Source of the DNA: Gammaproteobacteria bacterium
GTDB taxonomy: Bacteria > Pseudomonadota > Gammaproteobacteria > JADZEE01
Reading direction: 5' to 3'
Assembly (NCBI GenBank): GCA_020850735.1
Contig: JADZEE010000111.1
Location: 1-36,099, forward strand
Length of the DNA stretch: 36,099 nucleotides
Part shown: piece by piece, positions 26,027-34,284 of the stretch
Position numbering within the stretch: the stretch's first letter is position 1
Layout of the letters: every line of letters begins with the position of its first letter
Translations under genes and position numbers: made by a program
The notes under the pieces: generated by a model
Database searches by the model: none
Told to the model about the DNA's origin: nothing
The model's input: the letters and a program-made list of their open reading frames with translations, nothing else

Positions 26027-26300
26027 GGTGCGGCGGCTCGGCGGCAGGCGCGACCAGGTGCGCACCCGGCGCAAGCTGCGCGGTCATGGAAGGCGCTGCG
26101 GCCCGCGCGTCGATGCGGCGGGTTTGGTCGCGCGGGCGACGCCCGTGCAGGTGTCGCGGGTCACGGCCGCGCAACGCCCCCGCAGCCGTCACCACGGACA
26201 CCTTAGTACAATTCGGCGCGCATAGGCAGGCCGGCGTACACTGGCTTGGACCCGATCACCGATCCGGGCCGCCGGAGCAGCTGCGCAGCGATAAAGCCCC

Positions 26301-26441
26301 ATGAATGAGACGCTGGAAGCGCTCGTGCTGCCGGACGGCGGGCTGCTCAACCGTGTCGACTACGGCGACGCCATCGCGCCATGGACGTTCGGCGTGACCG
26401 AGCTCATTCGCTGCCTGCAGGCGCGCGGGCTGCGGGTGTAA
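26301..26441 (+). CDS. Small hypothetical protein (46 aa)
   Basis: ATG-to-TAA frame encoding 46 residues, beginning MNETLEALVLPDGG and ending LIRCLQARGLRV. I do not recognise it. It has no signal peptide or membrane helix, its composition is protein-like (balanced charges, single Trp and Cys), and it lies in an otherwise empty region. The ribosome-binding site is weak. It could equally be the preserved N-terminus of a lost gene. Confidence 0.35.
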   Translation: MNETLEALVLPDGGLLNRVDYGDAIAPWTFGVTELIRCLQARGLRV

Positions 26442-26520
26442 TACGCGAGAAGACGACATCCCGTTCAGCAACCCCTGACCGCCCGACGCGCGTGGCCCGT
26501 GCCGGGCGTGCTGATTGGGA

Positions 26521-26526
26521 TAGAAT
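26521..26526 (+). promoter_or_regulatory. -10-like TAGAAT upstream of dodecin
   Basis: TAGAATTCC, identical to the -10 context of the tRNA-Val promoter at 35774, lies 86 nt before the dodecin ATG. No clear -35. Confidence 0.35.
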
Positions 26527-26612
26527 TCCAGGCGGGCACGGGCCGCGACGCCGTGCCGCACCGCAGCGAGCCGGCGCACGACCGGCCCGCCCCAGCAAAC
26601 GGGAGACGCCAC

Positions 26613-26822
26613 ATGAGCGAGCACATCTACAAGCACATCGAGCTGACCGGCAGTTCGACCCGCAGCAGCGACGACGCCGTGCGCGGTGCCATCGCCCAGG
26701 CCGCGAAGACCGTACGCAACATGCGCTGGTTCGAGGTGGTGGAAACCCGTGGCCATATCCGTGACGACGCGGTGGCGCACTGGCAGGTCGTGGTCAAGAT
26801 CGGCTTCACGCTCGAGGACTGA
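26613..26822 (+). CDS. Dodecin family flavin-binding protein
   Basis: A 69-residue dodecin, a dodecameric cytoplasmic protein that stores or buffers flavins. The flavin-stacking tryptophan is W39 in [13 protein letters not shown], and the isoalloxazine-contacting glutamine is Q58 in [15 protein letters not shown]. Both are intact, as is the N-terminal [10 protein letters not shown] pattern. Length is typical. ATG 26613 has a GGGAGA site 7 nt upstream. A Tat-exported FAD enzyme starts about 110 bp downstream on the same strand, so the two may be co-transcribed; a functional link through flavin supply is inference. Confidence 0.95.
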   Translation: MSEHIYKHIELTGSSTRSSDDAVRGAIAQAAKTVRNMRWFEVVETRGHIRDDAVAHWQVVVKIGFTLED

Positions 26823-26932
26823 GACCTTGTGAAACCGTCACCGCGGCGGCTGCCGGCGCGCGGATGGCATCCGCAGGCAGTCGTTTCACGAGCGCTGCCG
26901 GTCGTCGCAGCGCCGCACCGGGAAGACGGCTG

Positions 26933-28819
26933 GTGCTGAGTATCACCCGTCGCGATTTTCTCAATGGCGCGCTGCTCGGCGCGGGTGCGGGTCTGCTTGC
27001 GCGCAGCCCGCCGGGTCTGGGCGCCGGCCCGGTCTACGCACGCCCCGGCGCGGACTGGTACGGCTACGGCGGCATCGGCGACTATGCCGCCTCCCACGGC
27101 AACACCCCGGACGTGGTGGCGACCGCTCACGCGCTGCGCGACGGACGCTTGGATTTCACGACGGCCGTGGTCGATACCGGGGAAACCTTCGATGCGATCA
27201 TCGTCGGCGGCGGCCTGGCGGGTCTCGGCGCGGCCTACGAATTCACGCAGCAGGCCGCAAGCGGGCAATGCCTCATCCTCGAGAACCATCCGGTCTTCGG
27301 TGGTGAAGCCAAGCGCAACGAATTCCTGGTGGACGGCGTACGGCTCATCGCACCGCAGGGCTCCAACGGCTTTTCCGTACCCGGCGTGGACGAAGGTGCG
27401 CACGCGTCCGCGGATGCCCTGTACTACGACGCGCTGGGCGTGCCACGACAGTTCTCCTATCAGGGCTGGCAATCGGACCGCCCGCCGCTGAAGCTCGCGC
27501 CGGACCACGCCAGCTTTCTGTACTGGCTGAACCATCGCGCCGACGTCGGCTATTTCTTCGCGCAGGGCGAAGGTGTGCGCGTCGCCCGCAATCCCTGGGA
27601 CGACGCGCTTGCGCAGACCGGCTACCCCGCGCGGGTACGCGAGCAGCTGCTCGCCTGGCGCTACGCCACCGGCAAACCCGGTGCCGGCGCCGACGACGTC
27701 CGCTGGCTCGACACCATGAGCTACCAGACCTACGTCGAGCAGATCATGGGCCTGGATCCGGCGGTCACCGCCTTTGCCGATCCCATCCTCGCTTTCGCCG
27801 TCGGACTCGGCTGCGACGCGGTCTCCGCCTACGCCGCCTATGCCATCCTGTTTCCCGGCGTCATCAATTTCTACCGGCCGGAAGTGAAGGACTTTACCGC
27901 GTTCGAACGGCATTCCTTCCCCGGCGGCAATGACGGCTTTGCCCGGCACTTCCTGAAGAAGATCATTCCCGCGGCGATCGCCGGCTACCATACGTTCGCC
28001 GCCATCATGAACGGCGCCGTGAATTTCGCCGCCCTGGACCGCGCGGGCCAGCGCGTGCGCATGCGCCTCGGCGCGACGGCGGTGCGCGTGGAGCATGACG
28101 GTGAGCCTGCGCGGTCCACCGCCGTGTTCGTCATCTATCACCGGGACGGAAAACTGTACCGGGTCCGCGCCCGGGGCGTGGTCATGGCCGCCGGCGGCTG
28201 GATGGGCAAACACGTCGTGCGCGACCTGCCGGACAGCTACCGGCAGGCCTACGCCTCGTTCCGGCACGCACCCTTCCTGGTGGCCAACGTGGCGCTCACC
28301 AACTGGCGCTTCCTGTACGACGCCGGGATCACCGCCTGCCGCTACGACGACGGGGTGTTCGGCCACGCCTGCAACCTGCGCCAGCCCATGATCGTCGGCG
28401 ACTACCGGCCGCCCAACGATCCACAGCGGCCCGCGGTACTGACCTTCTACGTGCCGTTCTTCTATCCGGGCGCGGCCACTGCGGAGCAATGCAGCCGCGG
28501 TCGCACCGAGCTGTTCACCACCGCATATGCCGGCTACGAGCAGCGCATCGTCGAGCAACTGCGACGGCTGTTCGGAACCGGCTTCGTCGCCGAACGGGAC
28601 CTCGCCGGCATCATTCTCAACCGCTGGGGACACGCTTACGTGGTGCCGGAACCGGGCTTTTACTTCGGCCGCGACGGTCGGCCGGCGGCGCGGGACATCA
28701 TCCGCGAACCCTGCGGCCGTATCGCCTTCGGCCACTCCGAACTGCAGGGTAACCAGCACTGGGGCCCGGCGGCGGCGGAAGGCGCCCGCGCCATGCGCCA
28801 GATCCTGGAACGGGGGTAA
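26933..28819 (+). CDS. Tat-exported FAD-dependent oxidoreductase, spermidine dehydrogenase-like
   Basis: A 628-residue flavoprotein with a Tat signal ITRRDFLNG (R6, R7) and a hydrophobic stretch. The FAD-binding DAIIVGGGLAGLGAAYEF follows near residues 87-104, then ILENHPVFGGEAKRNEF. The RRDFLNG signal, the VATAHALRDG region before the dinucleotide fold, and the NHxxFGGxAKRNEF block match my memory of periplasmic spermidine dehydrogenases (SpdH). The substrate-binding part is not conserved enough for me to assign the substrate. The C-terminus (GRIAFGHSELQGNQHWGPAAAEG) closes the FAD site. The GTG at 26933 has GGAAG nearby and puts the Tat motif at the start; an ATG at 26864 gives 23 extra residues. 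A second exported amine-oxidising candidate besides mauBA. Converges on gdhB. Confidence 0.82.
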   Translation: MLSITRRDFLNGALLGAGAGLLARSPPGLGAGPVYARPGADWYGYGGIGDYAASHGNTPDVVATAHALRDGRLDFTTAVVDTGETFDAIIVGGGLAGLGAAYEFTQQAASGQCLILENHPVFGGEAKRNEFLVDGVRLIAPQGSNGFSVPGVDEGAHASADALYYDALGVPRQFSYQGWQSDRPPLKLAPDHASFLYWLNHRADVGYFFAQGEGVRVARNPWDDALAQTGYPARVREQLLAWRYATGKPGAGADDVRWLDTMSYQTYVEQIMGLDPAVTAFADPILAFAVGLGCDAVSAYAAYAILFPGVINFYRPEVKDFTAFERHSFPGGNDGFARHFLKKIIPAAIAGYHTFAAIMNGAVNFAALDRAGQRVRMRLGATAVRVEHDGEPARSTAVFVIYHRDGKLYRVRARGVVMAAGGWMGKHVVRDLPDSYRQAYASFRHAPFLVANVALTNWRFLYDAGITACRYDDGVFGHACNLRQPMIVGDYRPPNDPQRPAVLTFYVPFFYPGAATAEQCSRGRTELFTTAYAGYEQRIVEQLRRLFGTGFVAERDLAGIILNRWGHAYVVPEPGFYFGRDGRPAARDIIREPCGRIAFGHSELQGNQHWGPAAAEGARAMRQILERG

Positions 28820-28852
28820 GGCGACCGGGCCGCGGGTCGCGCGGCGATCCGA

Positions 28853-28898
28853 CCGGGGTGCCGCCGCCCGCCGCGATCGGACGGGCGCGGCACCCCGG
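28853..28898. terminator. Long hairpin between convergent flavoprotein and gdhB genes
   Basis: Perfect 12-bp arms CCGGGGTGCCGC (28853-28864) and GCGGCACCCCGG (28887-28898). They continue after a one-base bulge with GCCCG (28866-28870) and CGGGC (28882-28886) around an 11-nt loop. It lies in the 90-bp gap between the stops and has no U-tract. Probably a bidirectional terminator or 3'-end stabiliser. Confidence 0.5.
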
Positions 28899-28909
28899 AC
28901 CGCAGCCGT

Positions 28910-31900
28910 TCAGGCCAGGTTGCGCAGCTCGCGCAGCCCCACCGAGAGCATCGCCAGATCCGGCACGCTGGCCGCCTCGATCTCCGCGAGCACCTGTCGC
29001 GTGCGCCCCAGCGCCCGATCGTTGGCCTGTTCCCAGGCGCCGATCAGCGCGTCGGGATCCGCCACGGCGGGGTCGCGTTTGAGCACGACGGCGGTCAGCG
29101 AACGCAGCTTTTCCGCCAGCTCGTCGCGCAGAGCCGCGCGGGCACGCGCCTGCCAGTGCGTGTCGCCGGGCAGGATGCCGATCTGCTCGCGCATCCAGGT
29201 GAAGCTGAGCCGCGCGGCGAGCGAGAAATACACCGCCGCCACACAGGGGATGCCGCGCCCGGTGGAGTGCGACACTTCACTGATGTCGAGCGCCGAAAAC
29301 GCCAGCTCCGAGCCTGCGACCCGCGCGGCGAGGGCGGCGGGCACGCCGGCGGCCAGCAGATCGTCCGCCGCCTGGCGCACATGGGCGCGATCCTGCTCCC
29401 CCAGCCTGGCGTCGAGATCGTCGCACACGGCCGCCACCGACGCCGAGTAGCGTGCGATCGTCGGTTCGAGCTCACCCGCGTACAGGCGCCGGCGCAGAAA
29501 CCACAGGGTCGCCCGCAGAATCAGGCGTCCGATACGAATGAGCATCGCCGTCTGCACGCGGTCTTCGATCTGGTTGTCCAGCGCGTCGATCGCGTTCCAC
29601 ACGTCGACCATCCCGAAGGTCTGCCGGGCCAGCAGATAGGCGCGTACGACTTCCGGGGGCTGCGCACCGGTCTCCTCCATCAGCCGGTGCACGAAGGTGC
29701 TGCCGACGCGGTTGATCATGCTGTTAGTGACGTGGGTCGCGATGATCTCGCGCTGCAGCGGGTGCCGGCGGATGGCCGCGCCGAAACGCTCGCCCAGTAT
29801 CGCGGGGAAGTAGCGGGTGAGCGCGGTCGCGACGTACGGTTCCTCGGGGACATCCGATTCGACCAGCTCCGAATACAGCCAGATCTTGCTGTAGGCGAGC
29901 AGCACCGCCCGCTCCGGTGACGTCAGCCCGGTTCGCGCGGCTTTGCGCGCGGCCAGCTCCTCGTCGGCAGGCAGGAACTCGATCTTGCGCTTGAGCCGGC
30001 CGTGGTGCTCCAGATAGCGCATGAACCGGGCCTGCGCATCGAGCTGCCCGGCACCCAGCGCCCCGCTGATCGCGAGCGACTGCGCCTGGTAACAGTTGTC
30101 CCGCAGCACCAGCGCCGCGACCTCCCCGGTCATGGTCTCGAGCAGCTCGTTGCGCTGTCTTAGCGTGAGATCGCCGGCCGCCACTGCCGTATTGAGCAGG
30201 ATCTTGATGTTGACTTCGTGGTCCGAACAATCGACACCCGCCGAGTTGTCGATGGCGTCGGTGTGGATCAGTCCGCCCCTGAGCGCGTACTCGATCCGTG
30301 CACGCTGCGTGAAACCGAGGTTGCCGCCCTCCCCGACCACGCGGCAGCGCAGCTCGCACGCGTCGATCCGGATCGCATCGTTGCTGCGATCGCCGGCTTC
30401 GGCGTGCGCCTCCGCGCCGGCTTTCACGTAGGTGCCGATGCCGCCGTTGTAGAGCAGATCGACCGGCGCCCGCAGGATTGCGCGGATCAGGTCGCTCGGT
30501 GTGAGCGCCCGGGCATCGATCCCGAGCGCCCGGCCCGCCTCGGGGGAAAGAGGGATCGACTTGGCGGTGCGCGGGAATACACCGCCGCCGCCGGAGATGA
30601 GACTCGCGTCGTAGTCTGCCCACGATGAGCGCGGCAGCTCGAACAGGCGTTTGCGTTCCTCGAAGCTCACGTGCGGATCGGGGTCGGGGTCGAGGAAGAC
30701 GTGGCGATGATCGAACGCGGCCAGCAGCCTGATATGCGTTGACAGCAGCATGCCGTTGCCGAACACGTCGCCCGACATGTCGCCGATGCCGACGACGCTG
30801 AAATCGGTGCTCTGGACGTCGATGCCGAGCGTACGGAAGTGCTTCTTGACCGACTCCCAGGCGCCGCGCGCCGTGATCCCCATCTTCTTGTGGTCGTAGC
30901 CGGACGAGCCGCCCGAAGCGAACGCATCCTCCAGCCAGAACCCGTATTCGGCTGCGACCGCGTTGGCGATGTCCGAAAACGTCGCCGTACCCTTGTCGGC
31001 CGCCACCACCAGGTAGGTATCGTCCTGGTCGTGACGCACGACATCGGGCGGCGGCACGACCTTGCCCCCCGACTGGTTGTCGGTGAGATCGAGCAGTCCG
31101 CGCAGAAACGTCCGGTAGCACGACACCACCTCCTGCATCAGCGCATCGCGCTCGCCGGCCGGCGGCATTTTGACGACGAACCCGCCCTTGGCGCCCACCG
31201 GCACGATGACTGCGTTTTTCACCATCTGCGCCTTCATCAGGCCGAGAACCTCGGTGCGAAAATCCTCCATGCGATCCGACCAGCGCAACCCGCCGCGTGC
31301 CACCTTGCCGCCGCGCAGATGCACACCCTCCACCCGTGGTGAATAGACGTAGATCTCGAACATCGGTCGCGGCTCGGGTAAGCCGGGAACCTTGGACGGG
31401 TCGAGCTTGATCGACAGGTAGGGCTTGGCCGCTCCGTCCGCACCGGTCTGAAAATAGTTCGTGCGGGTGACGGCGAGGATCAATGCCAGGAAACGGCGCA
31501 GGATCCGGTCCTCGTCGAGGCTGGGCACCGCATCGAGCGCCTGCTCTATCTGCGCGACGAGCGCGGCGCCGCGCTCCTGTGCCGGCTCGCCGCGGCGCGG
31601 GTCGTGCCGCTCGATGAACAGCGCCAGCAGTTGCCGCACGATCTGCGGGTGCGCGGCGAGCGCCGCCTGCATGTACGCCTGACTGAAGGTGAACCCGGCC
31701 TGGCGCGAATACCGGGCCAGCGCCCGCAGCAACGTGATCTCCCGCCAGCCGAGCCCGGCGAGCAGCACCAGCCTGTTGAAGTCGTCGCTTTCGGCCTCGT
31801 CGTGCCAGATGCGCTGGAACGCCTCTTTAAACACGTCGCGGATGTCGTCGATGTCGATGGCCGGTCCCGCGCCGGTGGACAGCCCCATGTCGTGGATCCA

Positions 31901-33733
31901 CACCGGCGGCGCATCCCTGGGTTCGATCTCGTAGGGGCGCTCGTCGATCACCCTGACGCCCATATGCTCGAGCATCGGCACGCTGTGTGACAACGGCACC
32001 GCCGCGCGGCTGCGGAACAGCTTGAATCGCAGCTCCCCCGCCCGCGCCTCCAGCGGGACATACAGGTTCAGGGCGAGGCCGTGGTCGGATTTCAACTGCT
32101 CCATGAGCTCGATGTCGTGCACGGCGACACGCGCCGGACAGTCCTCGCGATAGCCCGCGGGGAAGGCCCTGGCGTATTTCTTGTAAAGGTCCACGCCGCG
32201 CTCTTCGCCCAGCCGCTCCACCAGGGCGTCGGCCAGGTCATCCTCCCAGCTGCGAACGACACGAACCAGCTTCGCCTCGAGCTCGCGCTCGTCATAGTCG
32301 GGCCGCACGCCGGGCGTGGTGTACACCACGATCAGCACCCGCGCCAGGATCGACTCCGAAAGATTGGCACTGAACTCGGTCGATACGCCCGCGAACGCGT
32401 TCATCAGCAGCTGCTGCATGCGCTCGCGCACGTCCGTGTTGTAGTTGTCGCGCGGCACGTACACCAGGCACGAGAAGTACCGCCCGAAGGAATCACGACG
32501 CACGAACAGCCGCGTGCGCTGGCGCTCCTGCAGATGCAGGATCCCCATGGCCGTTCGCAGCAGCTCGTCGGCCTCGATCTGGAACAGCTCGTCGCGCGGA
32601 TAGCTCTCCAGGATGGTGAGCAGCGTCTTGCTCATGTGGCTGCCCGGCAGGACCCCCGAGCGCTCGATCACCGACTTGATCTTGCGGCGCAGCATCGGGA
32701 TCTGCAGGGCGCTGGCGCTGTAGGCGACCGAAGTGTACAGGCCGAGGAAGCGCCGCTCGCCGACCACGTTGCCGCCGTCGTCGAAGCGCTTCACACCGAC
32801 GTAGTCCATGTGCACCGGCCGGTGCACGGTGGCGCGCGTATTGGACTTGGTGACGATCAGCAGTTCGGGCCTGCGCGCGCGGTCGCGGATCTCCGCCGGC
32901 AGCGTGGCGAAGCTGGTCGACGTGGCCTCGGCCTGCGCCTGACGCAGGATGCCCAGGCCCGAGCCGGGCACCGTGCGCAGGACGTCTTCGCCGTCTGCCG
33001 TCGTCAGATCGTAGTCGCGGCAACCGAGAAAGGTGAAATGGTCCGCATTGAGCCAGTCCAGGAACGCGACTCCCTCGCTGATCTCCTCGTCCGGCAACGG
33101 CGGCGGTTGCGCCGTAATCGCCGCGGCCGTGGCGCGCATGCGTGCCAGCATCGGCTGCCAGTCGTCGACCGCGGCGCGCACGTCCGCGAGCACGCGCAGC
33201 AGCGCCTCTTCCAGCCGCTCGATCGCATCGGGATCGGTCTCGCGGTCGATCTCCAGATGCATGAAGGAATCGAACTGTGCGCCCTCACCGGCACCGTCGC
33301 GCTGCAGAACCTCGAGCAGGACGCCGGCTGCGTCGCGACGCACGCGCATCACGGGATGGATGATGAGATGCGTGGCAAAACCCTGCGCGTTGACTTCCAT
33401 GCGCACGGAATCGACCAGAAAGGGCATGTTGCCGGTCGTGGTCTCGATTACCGTGTGCGGGCATTGCCAGCCGTGCTCCTCGACGCGCGGGTTGTACACG
33501 CGAACCTTGGCGGTTTGCGCGGCAAGCTGGCGGGCGAACAGCCATTGCGACACCACGGCACCATAGAGATCGACCGGATCGCGCCCGGCCAGGTCGTCGG
33601 GATCGACCTGCAGGAAGAACTGGCGCACGAACGCTTCGATCTGTCCGTACTGTTCCGCCGCGATGCGCACGCGCACCAGCGCCAGTACCTCGGCGAGGAT
33701 CTCGTCCTTGGCGTCGGCGCTCTGCCGGTTCAT
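28910..33733 (-). CDS. gdhB: NAD-specific glutamate dehydrogenase, large (180-kDa) class
   Basis: A 1607-residue enzyme: L-glutamate + NAD+ + water gives 2-oxoglutarate + NH4+ + NADH. Length and layout match the L_180 GDH class of Pseudomonas and relatives: a long N-terminal regulatory part (ACT-like segments, for example MPFLVDSVRMEVNAQG near residue 105), then the catalytic core, then a C-terminal helical domain. Core motifs are GGLRWSDRMEDFRTEVLGLM (about 805-825) and PVGAKGGFVVKMP (about 845), the counterpart of the catalytic-lysine motif. DMSGDVFGNGML, ISGGGGVFPRTAKSIPLSPE and GIGTYVKAG follow. ATG 33733 has GGAG 9 nt upstream. In other bacteria activity is allosterically controlled by amino acids or nucleotides. 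It would recycle glutamate nitrogen from amine and amino-acid catabolism. Confidence 0.96.
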   Translation of the reverse strand: MNRQSADAKDEILAEVLALVRVRIAAEQYGQIEAFVRQFFLQVDPDDLAGRDPVDLYGAVVSQWLFARQLAAQTAKVRVYNPRVEEHGWQCPHTVIETTTGNMPFLVDSVRMEVNAQGFATHLIIHPVMRVRRDAAGVLLEVLQRDGAGEGAQFDSFMHLEIDRETDPDAIERLEEALLRVLADVRAAVDDWQPMLARMRATAAAITAQPPPLPDEEISEGVAFLDWLNADHFTFLGCRDYDLTTADGEDVLRTVPGSGLGILRQAQAEATSTSFATLPAEIRDRARRPELLIVTKSNTRATVHRPVHMDYVGVKRFDDGGNVVGERRFLGLYTSVAYSASALQIPMLRRKIKSVIERSGVLPGSHMSKTLLTILESYPRDELFQIEADELLRTAMGILHLQERQRTRLFVRRDSFGRYFSCLVYVPRDNYNTDVRERMQQLLMNAFAGVSTEFSANLSESILARVLIVVYTTPGVRPDYDERELEAKLVRVVRSWEDDLADALVERLGEERGVDLYKKYARAFPAGYREDCPARVAVHDIELMEQLKSDHGLALNLYVPLEARAGELRFKLFRSRAAVPLSHSVPMLEHMGVRVIDERPYEIEPRDAPPVWIHDMGLSTGAGPAIDIDDIRDVFKEAFQRIWHDEAESDDFNRLVLLAGLGWREITLLRALARYSRQAGFTFSQAYMQAALAAHPQIVRQLLALFIERHDPRRGEPAQERGAALVAQIEQALDAVPSLDEDRILRRFLALILAVTRTNYFQTGADGAAKPYLSIKLDPSKVPGLPEPRPMFEIYVYSPRVEGVHLRGGKVARGGLRWSDRMEDFRTEVLGLMKAQMVKNAVIVPVGAKGGFVVKMPPAGERDALMQEVVSCYRTFLRGLLDLTDNQSGGKVVPPPDVVRHDQDDTYLVVAADKGTATFSDIANAVAAEYGFWLEDAFASGGSSGYDHKKMGITARGAWESVKKHFRTLGIDVQSTDFSVVGIGDMSGDVFGNGMLLSTHIRLLAAFDHRHVFLDPDPDPHVSFEERKRLFELPRSSWADYDASLISGGGGVFPRTAKSIPLSPEAGRALGIDARALTPSDLIRAILRAPVDLLYNGGIGTYVKAGAEAHAEAGDRSNDAIRIDACELRCRVVGEGGNLGFTQRARIEYALRGGLIHTDAIDNSAGVDCSDHEVNIKILLNTAVAAGDLTLRQRNELLETMTGEVAALVLRDNCYQAQSLAISGALGAGQLDAQARFMRYLEHHGRLKRKIEFLPADEELAARKAARTGLTSPERAVLLAYSKIWLYSELVESDVPEEPYVATALTRYFPAILGERFGAAIRRHPLQREIIATHVTNSMINRVGSTFVHRLMEETGAQPPEVVRAYLLARQTFGMVDVWNAIDALDNQIEDRVQTAMLIRIGRLILRATLWFLRRRLYAGELEPTIARYSASVAAVCDDLDARLGEQDRAHVRQAADDLLAAGVPAALAARVAGSELAFSALDISEVSHSTGRGIPCVAAVYFSLAARLSFTWMREQIGILPGDTHWQARARAALRDELAEKLRSLTAVVLKRDPAVADPDALIGAWEQANDRALGRTRQVLAEIEAASVPDLAMLSVGLRELRNLA

Positions 33734-34030
33734 CGCGCAGCTCCCATGGGGCGGGGTGACGGACTCAGGACGGCGCGCCCGTCAGCATGACCCGATGCAG
33801 CTTGGATCAAGACCATGGTACCCGCATGGTCGCTGCCGCGCGCACGGCGGCGGCAGCGGCGCGGCTCGGGCCGGCAGACACGCGGTCCGCTGTGAAATAT
33901 CGCAGCGTTCCGGCGCCGCGGCTGCGCGCGGCATCCGCGCAGGAACCGGAATTCTGCTCGGCGAACGGGACCCGTCGTCGCAACCGCCGGGCGGGCGACA
34001 ACCCGGCGCACGACCGGGCGGGATCCTGAC
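33734..34030. other. Intergenic stretch upstream of gdhB
   Basis: 297 bp between the gdhB start and tRNA-Glu, GC-rich. The gdhB promoter should lie here; a TTGATC (33813-33808, minus strand) is the only -35-like element I see and it lacks a good -10. No coding region or RNA gene is supported. Confidence 0.4.
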
Positions 34031-34106
34031 TGGCGTCCCCACGGGGATTCGAACCCCGGTTGCCGCCGTGAAAGGGCAGTGTCCTAGGCCTCTAGACGAT
34101 GGGGAC
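34031..34106 (-). tRNA. tRNA-Glu (anticodon TTC)
   Basis: A 76-nt cloverleaf on the minus strand: acceptor GTCCCCA pairs with TGGGGAC, the anticodon loop is CTTTCAC with TTC, the T-arm is CCGGGGTTCGAATCCCCG, and CCA is encoded (34033-34031). It is the last gene of the gltX / tRNA-Ala / tRNA-Glu series. Confidence 0.97.
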
Positions 34107-34121
34107 GGGATGCAGCGTGCC

Positions 34122-34155
34122 TCGGTGAAAAGAAAGGCTCGCGAGCGAGCCTTTC
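34122..34155 (-). terminator. Intrinsic terminator between tRNA-Ala and tRNA-Glu
   Basis: On the minus strand an 11-bp stem GAAAGGCTCGC/GCGAGCCTTTC (34155-34132, 2-nt loop, effectively 9-10 bp plus tetraloop) is followed directly by a T-rich tract (TTTC then TTTTC, to 34127). This is the only classical U-tract terminator in the window. It lies 10 nt downstream of tRNA-Ala and 26 nt upstream of tRNA-Glu. It could instead act as an attenuator or processing hairpin for the tRNA pair. Confidence 0.7.
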
Positions 34156-34164
34156 CGGTACCTC

Positions 34165-34240
<76 letters not shown>

Positions 34241-34255
34241 GAAAACAGGCTGCGC

Positions 34256-34284
34256 ATTTTGCGCGACGACCCCGAACGTGTCAA
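34256..34284 (-). promoter_or_regulatory. tRNA-Ala promoter overlapping the gltX stop codon
   Basis: On the minus strand a perfect -35 TTGACA (34284-34279) includes the gltX TGA stop. It is followed by a 17-nt spacer and a -10-like CAAAAT (34261-34256). The predicted start is about 9 nt before mature tRNA-Ala. The tRNA genes can thus be expressed independently of gltX. Confidence 0.6.

Larger units (their letters stand above)
26027..26612. other. Intergenic stretch between AsmA-like gene and dodecin
   Basis: 586 bp holding one short candidate ORF (26301-26441) and two AT-richer spots. TTGTACTAAG on the minus strand (TACTAA 26208-26203) could be a -10 for the AsmA-like gene. TAGAAT at 26521-26526 could be a -10 for dodecin. 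I see no RNA gene, repeat array or larger coding region. Confidence 0.5.
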
